DNA of 64,000 nucleotides from the NCBI GenBank assembly GCA_049614485.1, contig JBMZDR010000006.1, positions 41,342-105,341 on the forward strand, given 5' to 3'. Each line of letters opens with the position of its first letter. The stretch's first letter is position 1. The position numbers were made by a program, and so were the translations under genes. Origin of the DNA: GCA-2733415 sp049614485 (lineage in GTDB: Bacteria > Bacteroidota > Bacteroidia > Flavobacteriales > Flavobacteriaceae). Below the pieces are notes generated by a model. It was given only the letters and a program-made list of their open reading frames with translations, had not been told where the DNA came from and searched no databases. Shown in pieces: positions 36,317 to 46,274 of the stretch.

Positions 36317-37903
36317 ATGACGATTCAACAAAAAAACAAGAATGAATTACTAGCTTTTGTAAAAAACAAAATAGGAAAGCCAGTAAATTGCTATGTAGTT
36401 ATGGCAACCATTGAATCTATTGGGGTACGCGATAAAGATATTGCCCCTGATTTTGGCATGAACTCACTTAAAGAATTAGCTTCAGAAATATTCTTAAAAT
36501 TAAAAACTTCAAGTGATTTAGTAGTAACTCCCAAAAAACAACAGAATACAATTCCAGTATCAGGGTATTTAAGAGTTAAAGCCAAATTATTTGCAATTTA
36601 TTACCCTCTAGGTTTAATGCATTTTATTCCGGTTTTAGTTCAAATTATTGCTATTGTATTATTTGGGTATTCATTATGGACATATGTTGGGTTTAATCAA
36701 TTACAATCTACAGCGGTAGTTTTAGGAGTGATTATTGGTATGATTTGTACAGGTGGCTATGTTCAAGTTATTGGTAGACAAGCATCATTTTATTGGAATT
36801 ATAAAAATTATAATTTGATGAATAAAACGATAAACTATTTAGTTAAAGTAGGTATTCAGAGCATCGTTGTCTTTTTTATTGTCATGTTTTGTTTAAACCT
36901 TTTTGTAAACATATATCCATACTCAGTACTGTTAATAATATTTATATATGCTTTATTAATTGGTACATTACTTTTAATACTTGCACCTATGCATACTATA
37001 AAACAGCGGTGGGTTGTTTCTGTAACTGTAGGTATAGGGACTTTAATTGCATTGGTGTTAAAAGAAACTACAGCATATAATATTTACATTACTCACTGGG
37101 TAGGCATAACAATATCAATTCTACTCTCTAAATGCTATTTATTATACTTTTTTAATAAAAGAATCATAAAACGTCATACGAGTAAAACTTCAATAGCGGT
37201 CCAAAAAATAATTTTTCACAATTATCAATATTTTATTTATGGAGTACTTGTATATGTATTTATATTTATTGATAGAATCCTCGCATGGTCATCCAGCTTA
37301 AACAGAAACATCCCCTATATAATTTATTATGAGAAAGATTATGAAATAGGAATGGATTTAGCGGTATTAGTTTTCTTATTACTTACAGGTGTTCTAGAAT
37401 ACAGTATTGCATCTTTTTCAAATTTTTTAGACTTAGGACAGAAAAATACAAAATGTAAAAACCGTAAAGAATTTGGTAAGAGTTTACTGAAATTATATTG
37501 GCAACATATTGGTATGTTGATAATATCTGCGCTATTAATTTTTATCTTAATTTATTTTATCATAACAAGTAGTTGGGGCTATGAATCACAATTTAATGAG
37601 TCGTTAAATAAGCTAAGTATTCATGTGTGTATTATTGGAAGCATAGGCTACTTTTTTCTAGCCTGGGCTATGTTAAACTCTCTATATATGTTCACTCTTA
37701 ATCAACCAAAAAAAGCCATTAAAGCTTTAGTTATAGCAATAGTAGTAAACTTAACTGTTGGTATGTTTATTAGTAGAGTGCTTACTTATGAGTTAAGTGT
37801 TGTAGGGCTACTAATAGGAGCGTTAACGTTTATGCTTATAACACTTAATTATTGTATAAAATTTTATAAAAACTTAGACTATTATTATTATGCTGCTTAT
37901 TAA
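36317..37903 (+). CDS. pelG: PelG-like polysaccharide flippase
   Basis: A 528-residue polytopic protein with about 12 membrane segments from residue 95 on. The size and hydrophobic pattern fit PelG, a MOP-superfamily inner-membrane protein that partners PelF, and the loop 'VLEYSIASFSNFLDLGQK' between helices resembles the PelG loop. About 90 soluble N-terminal residues precede the first helix ('NKIGKPVNCYVVMATIESIGV'), longer than I expect for Pseudomonas PelG. Assignment rests on position directly after pelF and on topology more than on exact motifs. It overlaps the next gene by 14 bases. Confidence 0.75.
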   Translation: MTIQQKNKNELLAFVKNKIGKPVNCYVVMATIESIGVRDKDIAPDFGMNSLKELASEIFLKLKTSSDLVVTPKKQQNTIPVSGYLRVKAKLFAIYYPLGLMHFIPVLVQIIAIVLFGYSLWTYVGFNQLQSTAVVLGVIIGMICTGGYVQVIGRQASFYWNYKNYNLMNKTINYLVKVGIQSIVVFFIVMFCLNLFVNIYPYSVLLIIFIYALLIGTLLLILAPMHTIKQRWVVSVTVGIGTLIALVLKETTAYNIYITHWVGITISILLSKCYLLYFFNKRIIKRHTSKTSIAVQKIIFHNYQYFIYGVLVYVFIFIDRILAWSSSLNRNIPYIIYYEKDYEIGMDLAVLVFLLLTGVLEYSIASFSNFLDLGQKNTKCKNRKEFGKSLLKLYWQHIGMLIISALLIFILIYFIITSSWGYESQFNESLNKLSIHVCIIGSIGYFFLAWAMLNSLYMFTLNQPKKAIKALVIAIVVNLTVGMFISRVLTYELSVVGLLIGALTFMLITLNYCIKFYKNLDYYYYAAY

Positions 37904-38696
37904 ATATATAACTCTTCTATGTGTTTTCTGTTTTACAACGGCAGTATTTGCCACGTGTAAAAACGATATTCTTGTTTGTTATGGTAAGTTAAATCCTAAA
38001 GACATAACAGGTTATAAATATGTTATTATAGAGTCTGAACATTATTCTAAAGATGACGTAAACCTTATAAAACAACATAATGAAATTGTGCTTTGCTATA
38101 TCAGTTTAGGAGAAGTAAACGTACAAGCAAATTATTATCCTGCTTTGAAAAATTTTGTAACTGATAAAAACGAAATATGGAATAGCTATTATCTGAATTT
38201 AAGCTCCTTAGAAACAAAAGAAGCGCTTAGATGTATCATTAGTGAAAAACTAGAAAAAGGTTTTGACGGATTGTTTTTAGATAATATTGATAATTACAGT
38301 ACCTACGGAAAACAATCTGATCAAAGGGAAGATTTGGTTCTGTTTTTAACAGAACTAAGAACACTGTACCCTTCGTTATTTTTTATTCAAAATTCAGGGC
38401 TGCAATTATTAGATGAAACTCATGAATTGATTAATGCCTTAGCATTTGAATCTGTAGCTAGTGATTATAGTTTTAAAACTAACACCTATGCCATTAGAGA
38501 AAACCTTGCTTATAACAAGTATATCAACACATTAAAAGCGCATAGAAAGAGCTATAAACTACCAATTATTTTAATTGAATATGCAGGTGATTATAAATTA
38601 TATAAACGTATAGAATCTCGCGTTAAACATACTAAATGGTCTTATTTTATTGGTAAAATAGATTTACAAACCATAAATAATTATTCTAAAAACTAA
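37890..38696 (+). CDS. GH114-type glycoside hydrolase (PelA hydrolase-domain-like), stand-alone
   Basis: A 268-residue secreted protein: signal peptide (residues 1-21, ending 'TTAVFA') and a single TIM-barrel domain with GH114 signatures 'YKYVIIESEHYSKDDV', 'VLCYISLGEVNVQ' and 'KGFDGLFLDNIDNY'. GH114 covers endo-alpha-1,4-polygalactosaminidases and the N-terminal hydrolase of PelA, which trims Pel polymer in the periplasm. Here the hydrolase is its own gene, overlapping pelG by 14 bases, while the deacetylase part is found three genes along. Acidic residues in the second and third signatures are likely catalytic. Confidence 0.85.
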   Translation: MLLIKYITLLCVFCFTTAVFATCKNDILVCYGKLNPKDITGYKYVIIESEHYSKDDVNLIKQHNEIVLCYISLGEVNVQANYYPALKNFVTDKNEIWNSYYLNLSSLETKEALRCIISEKLEKGFDGLFLDNIDNYSTYGKQSDQREDLVLFLTELRTLYPSLFFIQNSGLQLLDETHELINALAFESVASDYSFKTNTYAIRENLAYNKYINTLKAHRKSYKLPIILIEYAGDYKLYKRIESRVKHTKWSYFIGKIDLQTINNYSKN

Positions 38697-38704
38697 AAAA
38701 CAAT

Positions 38705-40669
38705 ATGTTAGTATCAGCGTCAATATCAACAGGCATACTGCGATTAGCTTTACTATGGTTGTTTTTGTTTTATTGTTATAAAAAAACTGTAAATAACCCT
38801 AAAGATTTTGATATTATAAACTTTATAGTTTCTAAATGGTTTAAATATGGAAGCGTAACAATTCTAATCATTTATATATTAGTTCTACTAAATGGTTATG
38901 ATTTATTTAACACCATTTTTATTCTATCCCTATATATTTTATTTGACAGCTTTAATTTTAAAAGCTTGGTGTTGATATACCGTCAATTGGTAAAGAAAGT
39001 AAAACAAAGAATCTTGTTTTTACTTAAACATATAGAATTAAACCACCCCTTAATACATTGGGTAAAAATAAAAACCACAAAATCAAAAAGAAATGAAGGG
39101 GTTAAAAGTATCTTATTAATTGTTACTGTTAGCCTTATTATTTTCTTTTTTAGAGTTGATTTATTTAAATATGATAAATATATTTTATCAGAATTATGGG
39201 TGGAAGACTTACAAAAAGTTATTAGCTACAATTTTCAAAATACATTTCAAAATTTAGCAGTCGTAGAAGGAGAGTATTTTCTTATAAATTTTTATAGTAA
39301 ACTTGTAAATATAAGTCCAGAGGTTGCTTTAGAAACTTTTGGAATACTTCAACCAATTTGTTTGTCTATAATTATTTTGTGGGCTATTAAAAAAATTGGG
39401 CGAATAGGGTATACAGTACCAATTATAACAGCAATGATTTTTGGGGTAGTACTAATTATTACTCCAATAAATTTAAATTATATTACCCAACATCAATCTT
39501 TATTCTCAGCATTAATACTTGCAATACCATTATTTGTATACATAGGTAAGCCAAAACTCATAACTACAAATAACCATCTGTATTTCATCTATATTTTTAT
39601 AGCTCTACTTGCCATTGGTTTGATAAATATATTCGTGTTATTAATTATTGTTTTCCCTTTTGTAATTATAAATTTATTACAACCCATAAGACTGTATTTA
39701 AGACCTAGAATATTAACATTTCTAGCCTTTATACTATCAATAAGTGTAATTCTAATAGTATATAATCATATAGATGAATACTTTAACTTAGTTCACTTTC
39801 TAAAAGTTAATTTAATAGCAATTAGTTCATTCACATATACACCTCATATGTTACTGCCCTATGAAACACTTTTATATTATGTGTCACTTACATCTGTTAT
39901 TGGTCTGTTAATTTTAACTAAAATATATGTTGTAAATAAGAAAAAGAATAGATTAATGGCATTGTTTTTAGTCTATTATTTAGCATTAATAATCTTATCC
40001 AAATTAGAGTTGATTATGATTGATTATGATTTACTCTATAAATCAATGTCGGTTATAACACCATTAATTATCGGAATAAACCTTATAGTATTCATAAAAT
40101 TAGCTTTACTAATTATAAAGAACTATCAAACAACTGTGAGACTTGTAACTTCTGGGCTAAGCCTGTTATTTATATACGGTGTGTGTGTTATTTCTGAAGA
40201 TCAAATAGATAAAAACACAGAATTAACATCGCAGCTTTCAAAAGATTTATTAAACATATATGACAAAATTGATACTGATTTTATGCCTTATACCTATGCT
40301 GTTGTTAATACAACAGATACACAAGTATTAAGCATTCAAAAACATTTTTTTATCACTTATAATGATTTTAACACAAATTACACTGCTAGAGATTCAATTT
40401 ATCAATTGTATAAAAAAGATAAAAAAACATTAAAAAAGCACCCTGAATATGTGTTGCCAGAAACAGTGTTATTTTTTAAATATAAAAATACTGATAGCTT
40501 AAAATACCCTTTAAGAACATCTGAAAAATCAGAAATACAATTACAAAATTTACAGATAAAAGGACGAAACATTTCTAAAATTTATGAATCTGAACAGTTA
40601 GAAGTTTTAGAAATCATAAACACACCAAGATCAAGTAAAATAGTTGATCTGATATATAAAAGTCGCTAA
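38705..40669 (+). CDS. Polytopic membrane protein of the Pel-like operon, unknown
   Basis: A 654-residue protein with roughly 12 membrane segments: three in the first 90 residues, a basic cytoplasmic stretch (about 95-130), then a long membrane part to about residue 510 and a soluble C-terminal domain of about 145 residues. A loop after the fourth segment ('VEDLQKVISYNFQNTFQNLAVVEG') loosely recalls GT-C-fold glycosyltransferases. It shows no GAF, GGDEF or PelE-like TPR features, so it is not PelD or PelE. Placement between the GH114 and fusion genes points to a role in polymer synthesis or modification. Confidence 0.7.
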   Translation: MLVSASISTGILRLALLWLFLFYCYKKTVNNPKDFDIINFIVSKWFKYGSVTILIIYILVLLNGYDLFNTIFILSLYILFDSFNFKSLVLIYRQLVKKVKQRILFLLKHIELNHPLIHWVKIKTTKSKRNEGVKSILLIVTVSLIIFFFRVDLFKYDKYILSELWVEDLQKVISYNFQNTFQNLAVVEGEYFLINFYSKLVNISPEVALETFGILQPICLSIIILWAIKKIGRIGYTVPIITAMIFGVVLIITPINLNYITQHQSLFSALILAIPLFVYIGKPKLITTNNHLYFIYIFIALLAIGLINIFVLLIIVFPFVIINLLQPIRLYLRPRILTFLAFILSISVILIVYNHIDEYFNLVHFLKVNLIAISSFTYTPHMLLPYETLLYYVSLTSVIGLLILTKIYVVNKKKNRLMALFLVYYLALIILSKLELIMIDYDLLYKSMSVITPLIIGINLIVFIKLALLIIKNYQTTVRLVTSGLSLLFIYGVCVISEDQIDKNTELTSQLSKDLLNIYDKIDTDFMPYTYAVVNTTDTQVLSIQKHFFITYNDFNTNYTARDSIYQLYKKDKKTLKKHPEYVLPETVLFFKYKNTDSLKYPLRTSEKSEIQLQNLQIKGRNISKIYESEQLEVLEIINTPRSSKIVDLIYKSR

Positions 40670-40686
40670 TTGTTAAACCTAAAATT

Positions 40687-43600
40687 ATGGTAGCATTCTT
40701 TAAATCAAAAATATATGCCCTAGTTGTTATAATATTCATCTTACTATGTGTGAGTTGTGCTGATAATGAAGCCTATAAAGACACATTTTTTAAGGATATA
40801 AAGGCTATTACAGCTAAGAATAATACAGATGGCAAAATGACTGTAGAGCTTCAAAAATCTTCAAAACATTTTTTAGAAGAAGCACAAGTTATTGAGTATG
40901 TTGTTGATTATAGAAACAAATTAGATATAAGTCAAAGTAAGCATGTTAAAAAAGTATGTGATTACACTAAAATTCCATTCAGAGTATCAAATATTTTACA
41001 TTGGAACTCCCCAAATTTTAAAATTGCATCAAGCGTAAGGGTTATTAATATTCATAATCCTACGTTATTAAATGACCAAGCTGTACATAAATTATTAAAT
41101 TTTGTTGCCCAGGGTGGAAGTTTAATTATTTCTTCCGTAGTACCCGATAAACGATTCAGTTACTTTTATGGTTTTAAATTAGATGCCACTTATCAAGATG
41201 ATAATGTTGCAGCTGGATTTAAATTAATTTCACCTTTATTGCCAAATATTAAAGGACTAGATATTTATAAATCTGAAGCACATTATGGTTATAAATTAGA
41301 AAATTTTAATGAAAGAGTTACCCCTTTAATAACGGCATCAAATAACCCAAATTATGGAGTGGTTTTAAAACAGAATATAGGAAAAGGTAACGTTGTGTTT
41401 TTTAACACTGAAATGACTATTGACAAATACTTCAGGGGCTTAATGTTTTCTTTGTATTTACCTTCTTTAGAAGGTATTCCATACCCAATTGCAAATGTGA
41501 GTACAATCTATTTAGATGATTTCCCTGCGCCACTTTATAATATAATGAAAGAGCCAATAGCTTCTGAATTCAATTTAACAATGTCAAACTTTGTGGAGCA
41601 TATTTGGTGGCCAGATATGCTAAAACTAGCTCAAGAATTTGACATTAATTACACTACAACAATAACATTTGATTATAATTCAAAAGTAACTCCACCATTT
41701 ATATTTACTGAATGGGAGAGGATAAAAAAAGGAAATACCACAAACCCATTAAGTAATTATTTTACAAAAGAAGTTTTGAAGCAAAATTTTGAATTAGCTC
41801 TTCATGGTTTTAATCATGTGTCATTAACAAAAAATGAATGGAAAAACACTGATTATATAGGAACAGCGTTACAAACAATTAAGAAAAAATGGAATGTTGA
41901 AGGCTATGGTGATTTACCGAGTTCATACATACCACCTTCAAACATTATTGACAGTATTGGTTTAGAAAAGCTTAAATTGAATATGCCTACAGTAAAATAT
42001 ATGTGTAGCAACTATTTAGGAGAGGTAACTCAAGGTTCTGATAGGGAGTTTGATATAGATCCCTATAATTCTAAGTTATTTGATTGCCCACGAATAACTT
42101 CTGAATATGAACTTAGTAATGAGAAATTGTTTGTTAAAGAATCAGTGTATTTATTTACAGGTATTTGGTCACATTTTGTGCATCCTGATGATGTGTATCA
42201 AATTATAGATAAAAGCAATATTCAAACAAGTGGTGATTATGACTATAGAAACGCCAAAGGGTACGGTTGGCATAAATCTAAAGATGGGAGTATGGGGTTA
42301 TATCCTAGGTTTAAGAAACTATTATCACAACATAAAAGTACTTATCCGCTTAGCAAATTTATTAATGCCAAAGCTGGAGCACCACTTATTAATACTTGGC
42401 GTTCAGAAGATTATTACCATCAAAATAGTAATAAATATTATACTGTTAAAAAAAAGGGGGGTAGTCATTTAAAAAAACATTATTGGTTTGTTTATGTGAC
42501 AAATGATAATTTAAATAATTTAGAAACATACTTGACGACAAATGAGTTAAAATATTATAAAACGTCAATTCAAAAAGGGGTTTTAGTTAATGTAGAAACG
42601 AATACCCCGTCACTACAAATCCCTAAGTTTAAAGAGGAAAATGATGTGTATGTTAATTCCCAACATAAGGTTTTAAATGAATATGACTCTTATTTTAAAG
42701 AACTAATAGCTTCTAATGAAGACATGACAAGAAAAGAAATTGAAGTTAATGAAGAGTTAATTTTGATGAAAAATTTAGAACTATTACAAGATCAAATGTT
42801 CTCTCAAAAAATAATCGACACTACTGCTTGGAACAATTATGCGCGTATGAATACATGGCTGAACAAGAAACAAGATGTTTGGAAAAAACTTGATAGTTTT
42901 TACACAGATAATGAAACATTAGAAACGGCAAAGTATTCAGAAGAATTATCTAAAATATCTTGGTATCCAAGAGAAGAAGTTAAAGAATATTGGCTGTTAG
43001 AGCAAATTAAATTTGAACCTGATAATGTAAATTTATTATCAAAATATATAAAGTTTTACAATACAGAAGAAAACTCAAAACGTATTAAAGCATACTTAAA
43101 ACGGATAGCTGAAATTGAAGGAAGCCCATCTGCTAAAAACAATTATATCAAACACATATTGTGGAGTAATACGTCTGATACACAAGCGCTATTGAATACT
43201 ATAAATCCATCAGAAATTTATAGTGACATTGCAGATGATATTGCTTGGTATTATTATGAAAAAGACGATTTAGAGCGCGCTTACAATTGGGCAAATTATA
43301 CAAATGAAATAGATATAGTAATTAAATTAGATTGGTTATATACCCTAGAAGAATATGAGAAACTGCATGCCGTTTATAAAACACATATAGAATTACACCC
43401 TGAAGACAATAAAACAAAAGTTGCTATGGCATATATACACCATTCATTGGGTGATTTTAAAAACGCTTGGGTAGTGACTGATGAAATTTCCGAATCGTTT
43501 ACTGCTAAAAAGCCATTGAAAAAAATGTTGAATAATGATGTTAAATATATGCCTTCAAACATGCAAAAAGAACTTATTAATAAACACCCAAAAGTTTTTA

Positions 43601-44508
43601 ATATCACGGTAAAAGATAGTTTAATTGAACATATTCGCTTAAAAAACTCCAATTCAGTATCGTTTACAGGAGCTATTGCTAGTGATAGATCTAGGAACAC
43701 TTCTTTTGAAAGGATAAGTACTATGACAATTAAAACTAAATTTGAACATAGTATATCATTTACAAATAGTGATGTGTACGCTTTAAAGACATCAATTATA
43801 AGCACAGATAATGTTGATAAGGAATTGTTTGGGTTACAGTATAAAATAAACACCCCTAGAACAAACAAGTTGCAATATTGGTCTGAAACAAGAATAGAAA
43901 AAGATAGAGAAGATAAGATGTTTGTCCAATTTGGACTTGGCGCTAGTCTGTCAAAGAAGAAATCATTTTCATCGTTAGAATATAATGTATTTCCTGTAAA
44001 AAACGGGGTAGCTTATAATAGTAGTATTTACAGAAATATGCTAGGATTGTACTATGAAAACAACTTAAATAAAGCAATTACAATTACGGGGTATGCTGAA
44101 GGTAATTATTATTCTGATGCAGTTTCTACCGCATCATTAACAGGAAAAATACAATATCATTTTATAAAAAAATCAAAACTTGCGTTTTACCCATTTTTTG
44201 AAAGTAACTATTCTATAGGGTCAATAAGCCAACCAAGTGGATATCCGTATTGGGTAATTGACAATCGTTTATATGGGGGGGGAGGTATTGGTGGTCAAAT
44301 TGGTAATCGAGAAATATCAAAAGTTCTATTTACAGCAGATGCAGCTCATTTTAGTGATGATTATTCAGGTTACTTTACACGATTTAATGGTAGATTATCT
44401 ATTCGTTTTTTAAAGTATTACATCTTTCAAACTTCAGCAGAATATTATATTCAATCAGAGTATTATTCAAATCAGTTTAATTTTGGATTACGATATTATT
44501 TAAAATAA
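40687..44508 (+). CDS. PelA-like deacetylase (DUF2194) fused to PelB-like TPR and outer-membrane barrel
   Basis: A 1273-residue lipoprotein (lipobox 'LCVSC', Cys24). Residues about 40-270 have a glutamine-amidotransferase-like look ('GGSLIISSVV', 'KGNVVFFNTEM'). Residues about 270-600 are a PelA-type deacetylase: metal Asp motif D277-D278 in 'IYLDDFPAP' and HxxxH at H373-H377 in 'LHGFNHVSL'. Residues about 680-990 are helical and TPR-like ('DDIAWYYYEKDDLERAYNWA', 'AMAYIHHSLGDFKNAWVVTD'). The final ~270 residues alternate as beta strands ('TITGYAEGNYYSDA', 'LSIRFLKYYIFQTSAEYYI') and end 'FNFGLRYYLK', an outer-membrane-barrel ending. This joins PelA deacetylase and PelB export roles in one chain. 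Confidence 0.82.
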   Translation: MVAFFKSKIYALVVIIFILLCVSCADNEAYKDTFFKDIKAITAKNNTDGKMTVELQKSSKHFLEEAQVIEYVVDYRNKLDISQSKHVKKVCDYTKIPFRVSNILHWNSPNFKIASSVRVINIHNPTLLNDQAVHKLLNFVAQGGSLIISSVVPDKRFSYFYGFKLDATYQDDNVAAGFKLISPLLPNIKGLDIYKSEAHYGYKLENFNERVTPLITASNNPNYGVVLKQNIGKGNVVFFNTEMTIDKYFRGLMFSLYLPSLEGIPYPIANVSTIYLDDFPAPLYNIMKEPIASEFNLTMSNFVEHIWWPDMLKLAQEFDINYTTTITFDYNSKVTPPFIFTEWERIKKGNTTNPLSNYFTKEVLKQNFELALHGFNHVSLTKNEWKNTDYIGTALQTIKKKWNVEGYGDLPSSYIPPSNIIDSIGLEKLKLNMPTVKYMCSNYLGEVTQGSDREFDIDPYNSKLFDCPRITSEYELSNEKLFVKESVYLFTGIWSHFVHPDDVYQIIDKSNIQTSGDYDYRNAKGYGWHKSKDGSMGLYPRFKKLLSQHKSTYPLSKFINAKAGAPLINTWRSEDYYHQNSNKYYTVKKKGGSHLKKHYWFVYVTNDNLNNLETYLTTNELKYYKTSIQKGVLVNVETNTPSLQIPKFKEENDVYVNSQHKVLNEYDSYFKELIASNEDMTRKEIEVNEELILMKNLELLQDQMFSQKIIDTTAWNNYARMNTWLNKKQDVWKKLDSFYTDNETLETAKYSEELSKISWYPREEVKEYWLLEQIKFEPDNVNLLSKYIKFYNTEENSKRIKAYLKRIAEIEGSPSAKNNYIKHILWSNTSDTQALLNTINPSEIYSDIADDIAWYYYEKDDLERAYNWANYTNEIDIVIKLDWLYTLEEYEKLHAVYKTHIELHPEDNKTKVAMAYIHHSLGDFKNAWVVTDEISESFTAKKPLKKMLNNDVKYMPSNMQKELINKHPKVFNITVKDSLIEHIRLKNSNSVSFTGAIASDRSRNTSFERISTMTIKTKFEHSISFTNSDVYALKTSIISTDNVDKELFGLQYKINTPRTNKLQYWSETRIEKDREDKMFVQFGLGASLSKKKSFSSLEYNVFPVKNGVAYNSSIYRNMLGLYYENNLNKAITITGYAEGNYYSDAVSTASLTGKIQYHFIKKSKLAFYPFFESNYSIGSISQPSGYPYWVIDNRLYGGGGIGGQIGNREISKVLFTADAAHFSDDYSGYFTRFNGRLSIRFLKYYIFQTSAEYYIQSEYYSNQFNFGLRYYLK

Positions 44509-44536
44509 AAAAGGAACAATAATTGTCCCTTTTTTC
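44507..44536. terminator. Terminator between convergent Pel-like operon and DUF4832 gene
   Basis: Imperfect stem (about 44507-44519 with 44523-44535, one mismatch) with A run on the left and T run on the right, so it can act on both strands. Confidence 0.75.
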
Positions 44537-44555
44537 TATTCTATTTGATGCTGTA

Positions 44556-46178
44556 TTAGTGATTTATAATTATCCTTTTTGAAATAGTACTTGTACCAGT
44601 ATCAATTTTTAAAATATAGACACCATTCTCTAAATGATTAACATCCAAACTTAATGAATTTGTTGTTTCAAGTATAGTATTTGTTTTTACGTGTTGCCCT
44701 ATGACATTATATAATGAAATTGAATAATTAGCAATATTATTTAGATCAATTTTAATACTATCAGTAGCAGGGTTTGGATATACTTTAGCATGTAATGCTT
44801 CAATACTAGCATCTTCAACAGCAAGAATTTCACTAGAAACAGTTATTGTTGTTTTTAAATCATTGTATCCAGTAGTACTTTCCCACAGGTTTGTGTTTGC
44901 AAATCTCACTGCATACTCTGGCCTTGAACTTATTGTGTTGTCTGCATCAGGTAAATGCATAAATAATTTATAGTCACCATCAATAATTCCGTCTGGTAAT
45001 ATTAAAGTTTCACTTAAATTTATTTCAGATGTACTTGCTTCCCAGGTTCTAGGGTCAGTGCTTAAAGGGAGTTGGTATTCATTATTTGTACCAATGTGTC
45101 TTAATACAACATACGCAGTTCTTGGGTTGTATAAACTTGCAAAACCTGTATTAAATAGTTTTATGTTAATATCTAAGCTAGTAGTAACAGTGGTTGGAAA
45201 ACTACCATTCTTTAATTCTAACCTGTAGCCTAATCTGTTTTGTATTGTCTCCAAACAGTTATTAGTATCAAAACCATTTAAAACTTCAGGATGATAATCT
45301 GCATTTAGGTAAGACCAATGAAAAAGCTCCATTTCATCTACAGCAGTAGTACACCCAGATCTTGGTTCGTTTTGAGCACAAGTTTCACCGCCCATAACTG
45401 TATATTTAGTTTCTTGTTCTAAATAAGGGTATTCAGCATCTACATTGTTATATGTACCAAAGTCTGTTGCTGAAGCTAAAAAACAATCATTATGATGTCC
45501 TAATCTATTAATTGACGCACTGTTTTCATTTGGCAATAGACCATTAATAGGTGCCGTATCATACATTTTACGTTTAAAATCTGGTGTACGCAATTGTACC
45601 ATTCTATTATTTGGTAAAGCGTTTAATAGTGCTTCAACAATTTCTTTCCTATTCGCGTAATCTGTACTATTTGGGTTAATTCCAAAATGATCTGTATAAT
45701 ACCATTCTCCCCAAACACCAATAAACCCAGCTTGAACTACAGAAATAATATCTGAATTTTGACTTAAATAGGGTGCGACTTGATTGATATGTGATAACAT
45801 CTGTGCTTTTGAAGCATCATATGCACCGTTTGTGTTGTTTGAATAAGCAAAACGCACAACGCATTTTATACCTGCTTGTCTGATTTTATCAAAATCAGCT
45901 TGCATATTGTTTAAATATGTGTTTGAAATTGATGAATTGATAAAGCCATCTAAATAAAAAATTCGTAATATTAAAGTTACATTTTCATTTTCCCTCCAAT
46001 TTTCTAACTGACTGACAGAAAGTGAAGAGTAATTGCTAGAGCTTGTTTCGGTATGATGATAAAACCCTCTTTCTGGGTTTGCAAAATTTTGATTTGAAGC
46101 TGTGTAATTTATTGTTGTCGTTTGTGAAAAACTTAATTGCATTACAAATAATAATACTAAGTGTAAAGTAGATTTCAT
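44556..46178 (-). CDS. DUF4874/DUF4832 secreted protein with T9SS sorting domain
   Basis: A 540-residue secreted protein with a signal peptide (residues 1-18, 'LLFVMQLSFSQ'). Residues about 30-200 match DUF4874 ('FANPERGFYHHTE', 'AGFIGVWGEWYYTDHFG'), which has a glycoside-hydrolase-like TIM-barrel look. DUF4832 follows to about 440. The end is a T9SS sorting domain ('HAKVYPNPATDSIKI', ending 'KRIIINH'). It is convergent with the Pel-like operon. A glycan-related job is plausible but unproven. Confidence 0.88.
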   Translation of the reverse strand: MKSTLHLVLLFVMQLSFSQTTTINYTASNQNFANPERGFYHHTETSSSNYSSLSVSQLENWRENENVTLILRIFYLDGFINSSISNTYLNNMQADFDKIRQAGIKCVVRFAYSNNTNGAYDASKAQMLSHINQVAPYLSQNSDIISVVQAGFIGVWGEWYYTDHFGINPNSTDYANRKEIVEALLNALPNNRMVQLRTPDFKRKMYDTAPINGLLPNENSASINRLGHHNDCFLASATDFGTYNNVDAEYPYLEQETKYTVMGGETCAQNEPRSGCTTAVDEMELFHWSYLNADYHPEVLNGFDTNNCLETIQNRLGYRLELKNGSFPTTVTTSLDINIKLFNTGFASLYNPRTAYVVLRHIGTNNEYQLPLSTDPRTWEASTSEINLSETLILPDGIIDGDYKLFMHLPDADNTISSRPEYAVRFANTNLWESTTGYNDLKTTITVSSEILAVEDASIEALHAKVYPNPATDSIKIDLNNIANYSISLYNVIGQHVKTNTILETTNSLSLDVNHLENGVYILKIDTGTSTISKRIIINH

Positions 46179-46240
46179 AAAGGGGTGGGGTAAATTTTAA
46201 AATAGTGTATTTAAGTATGTTACAGTAGTTTTTTATGCCT

Positions 46241-46274
46241 CAAAAGTATATTGATAATTTGTTTAGTAATCAAA
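46241..46274 (-). promoter_or_regulatory. Promoter of the DUF4874/DUF4832 gene
   Basis: On the minus strand, -33 TTTG (46271-46274), a 22-base spacer and -7 TACTTTTG (46241-46248). Both elements and spacing match the Bacteroidota consensus; the leader would be about 60 bases. Confidence 0.6.
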
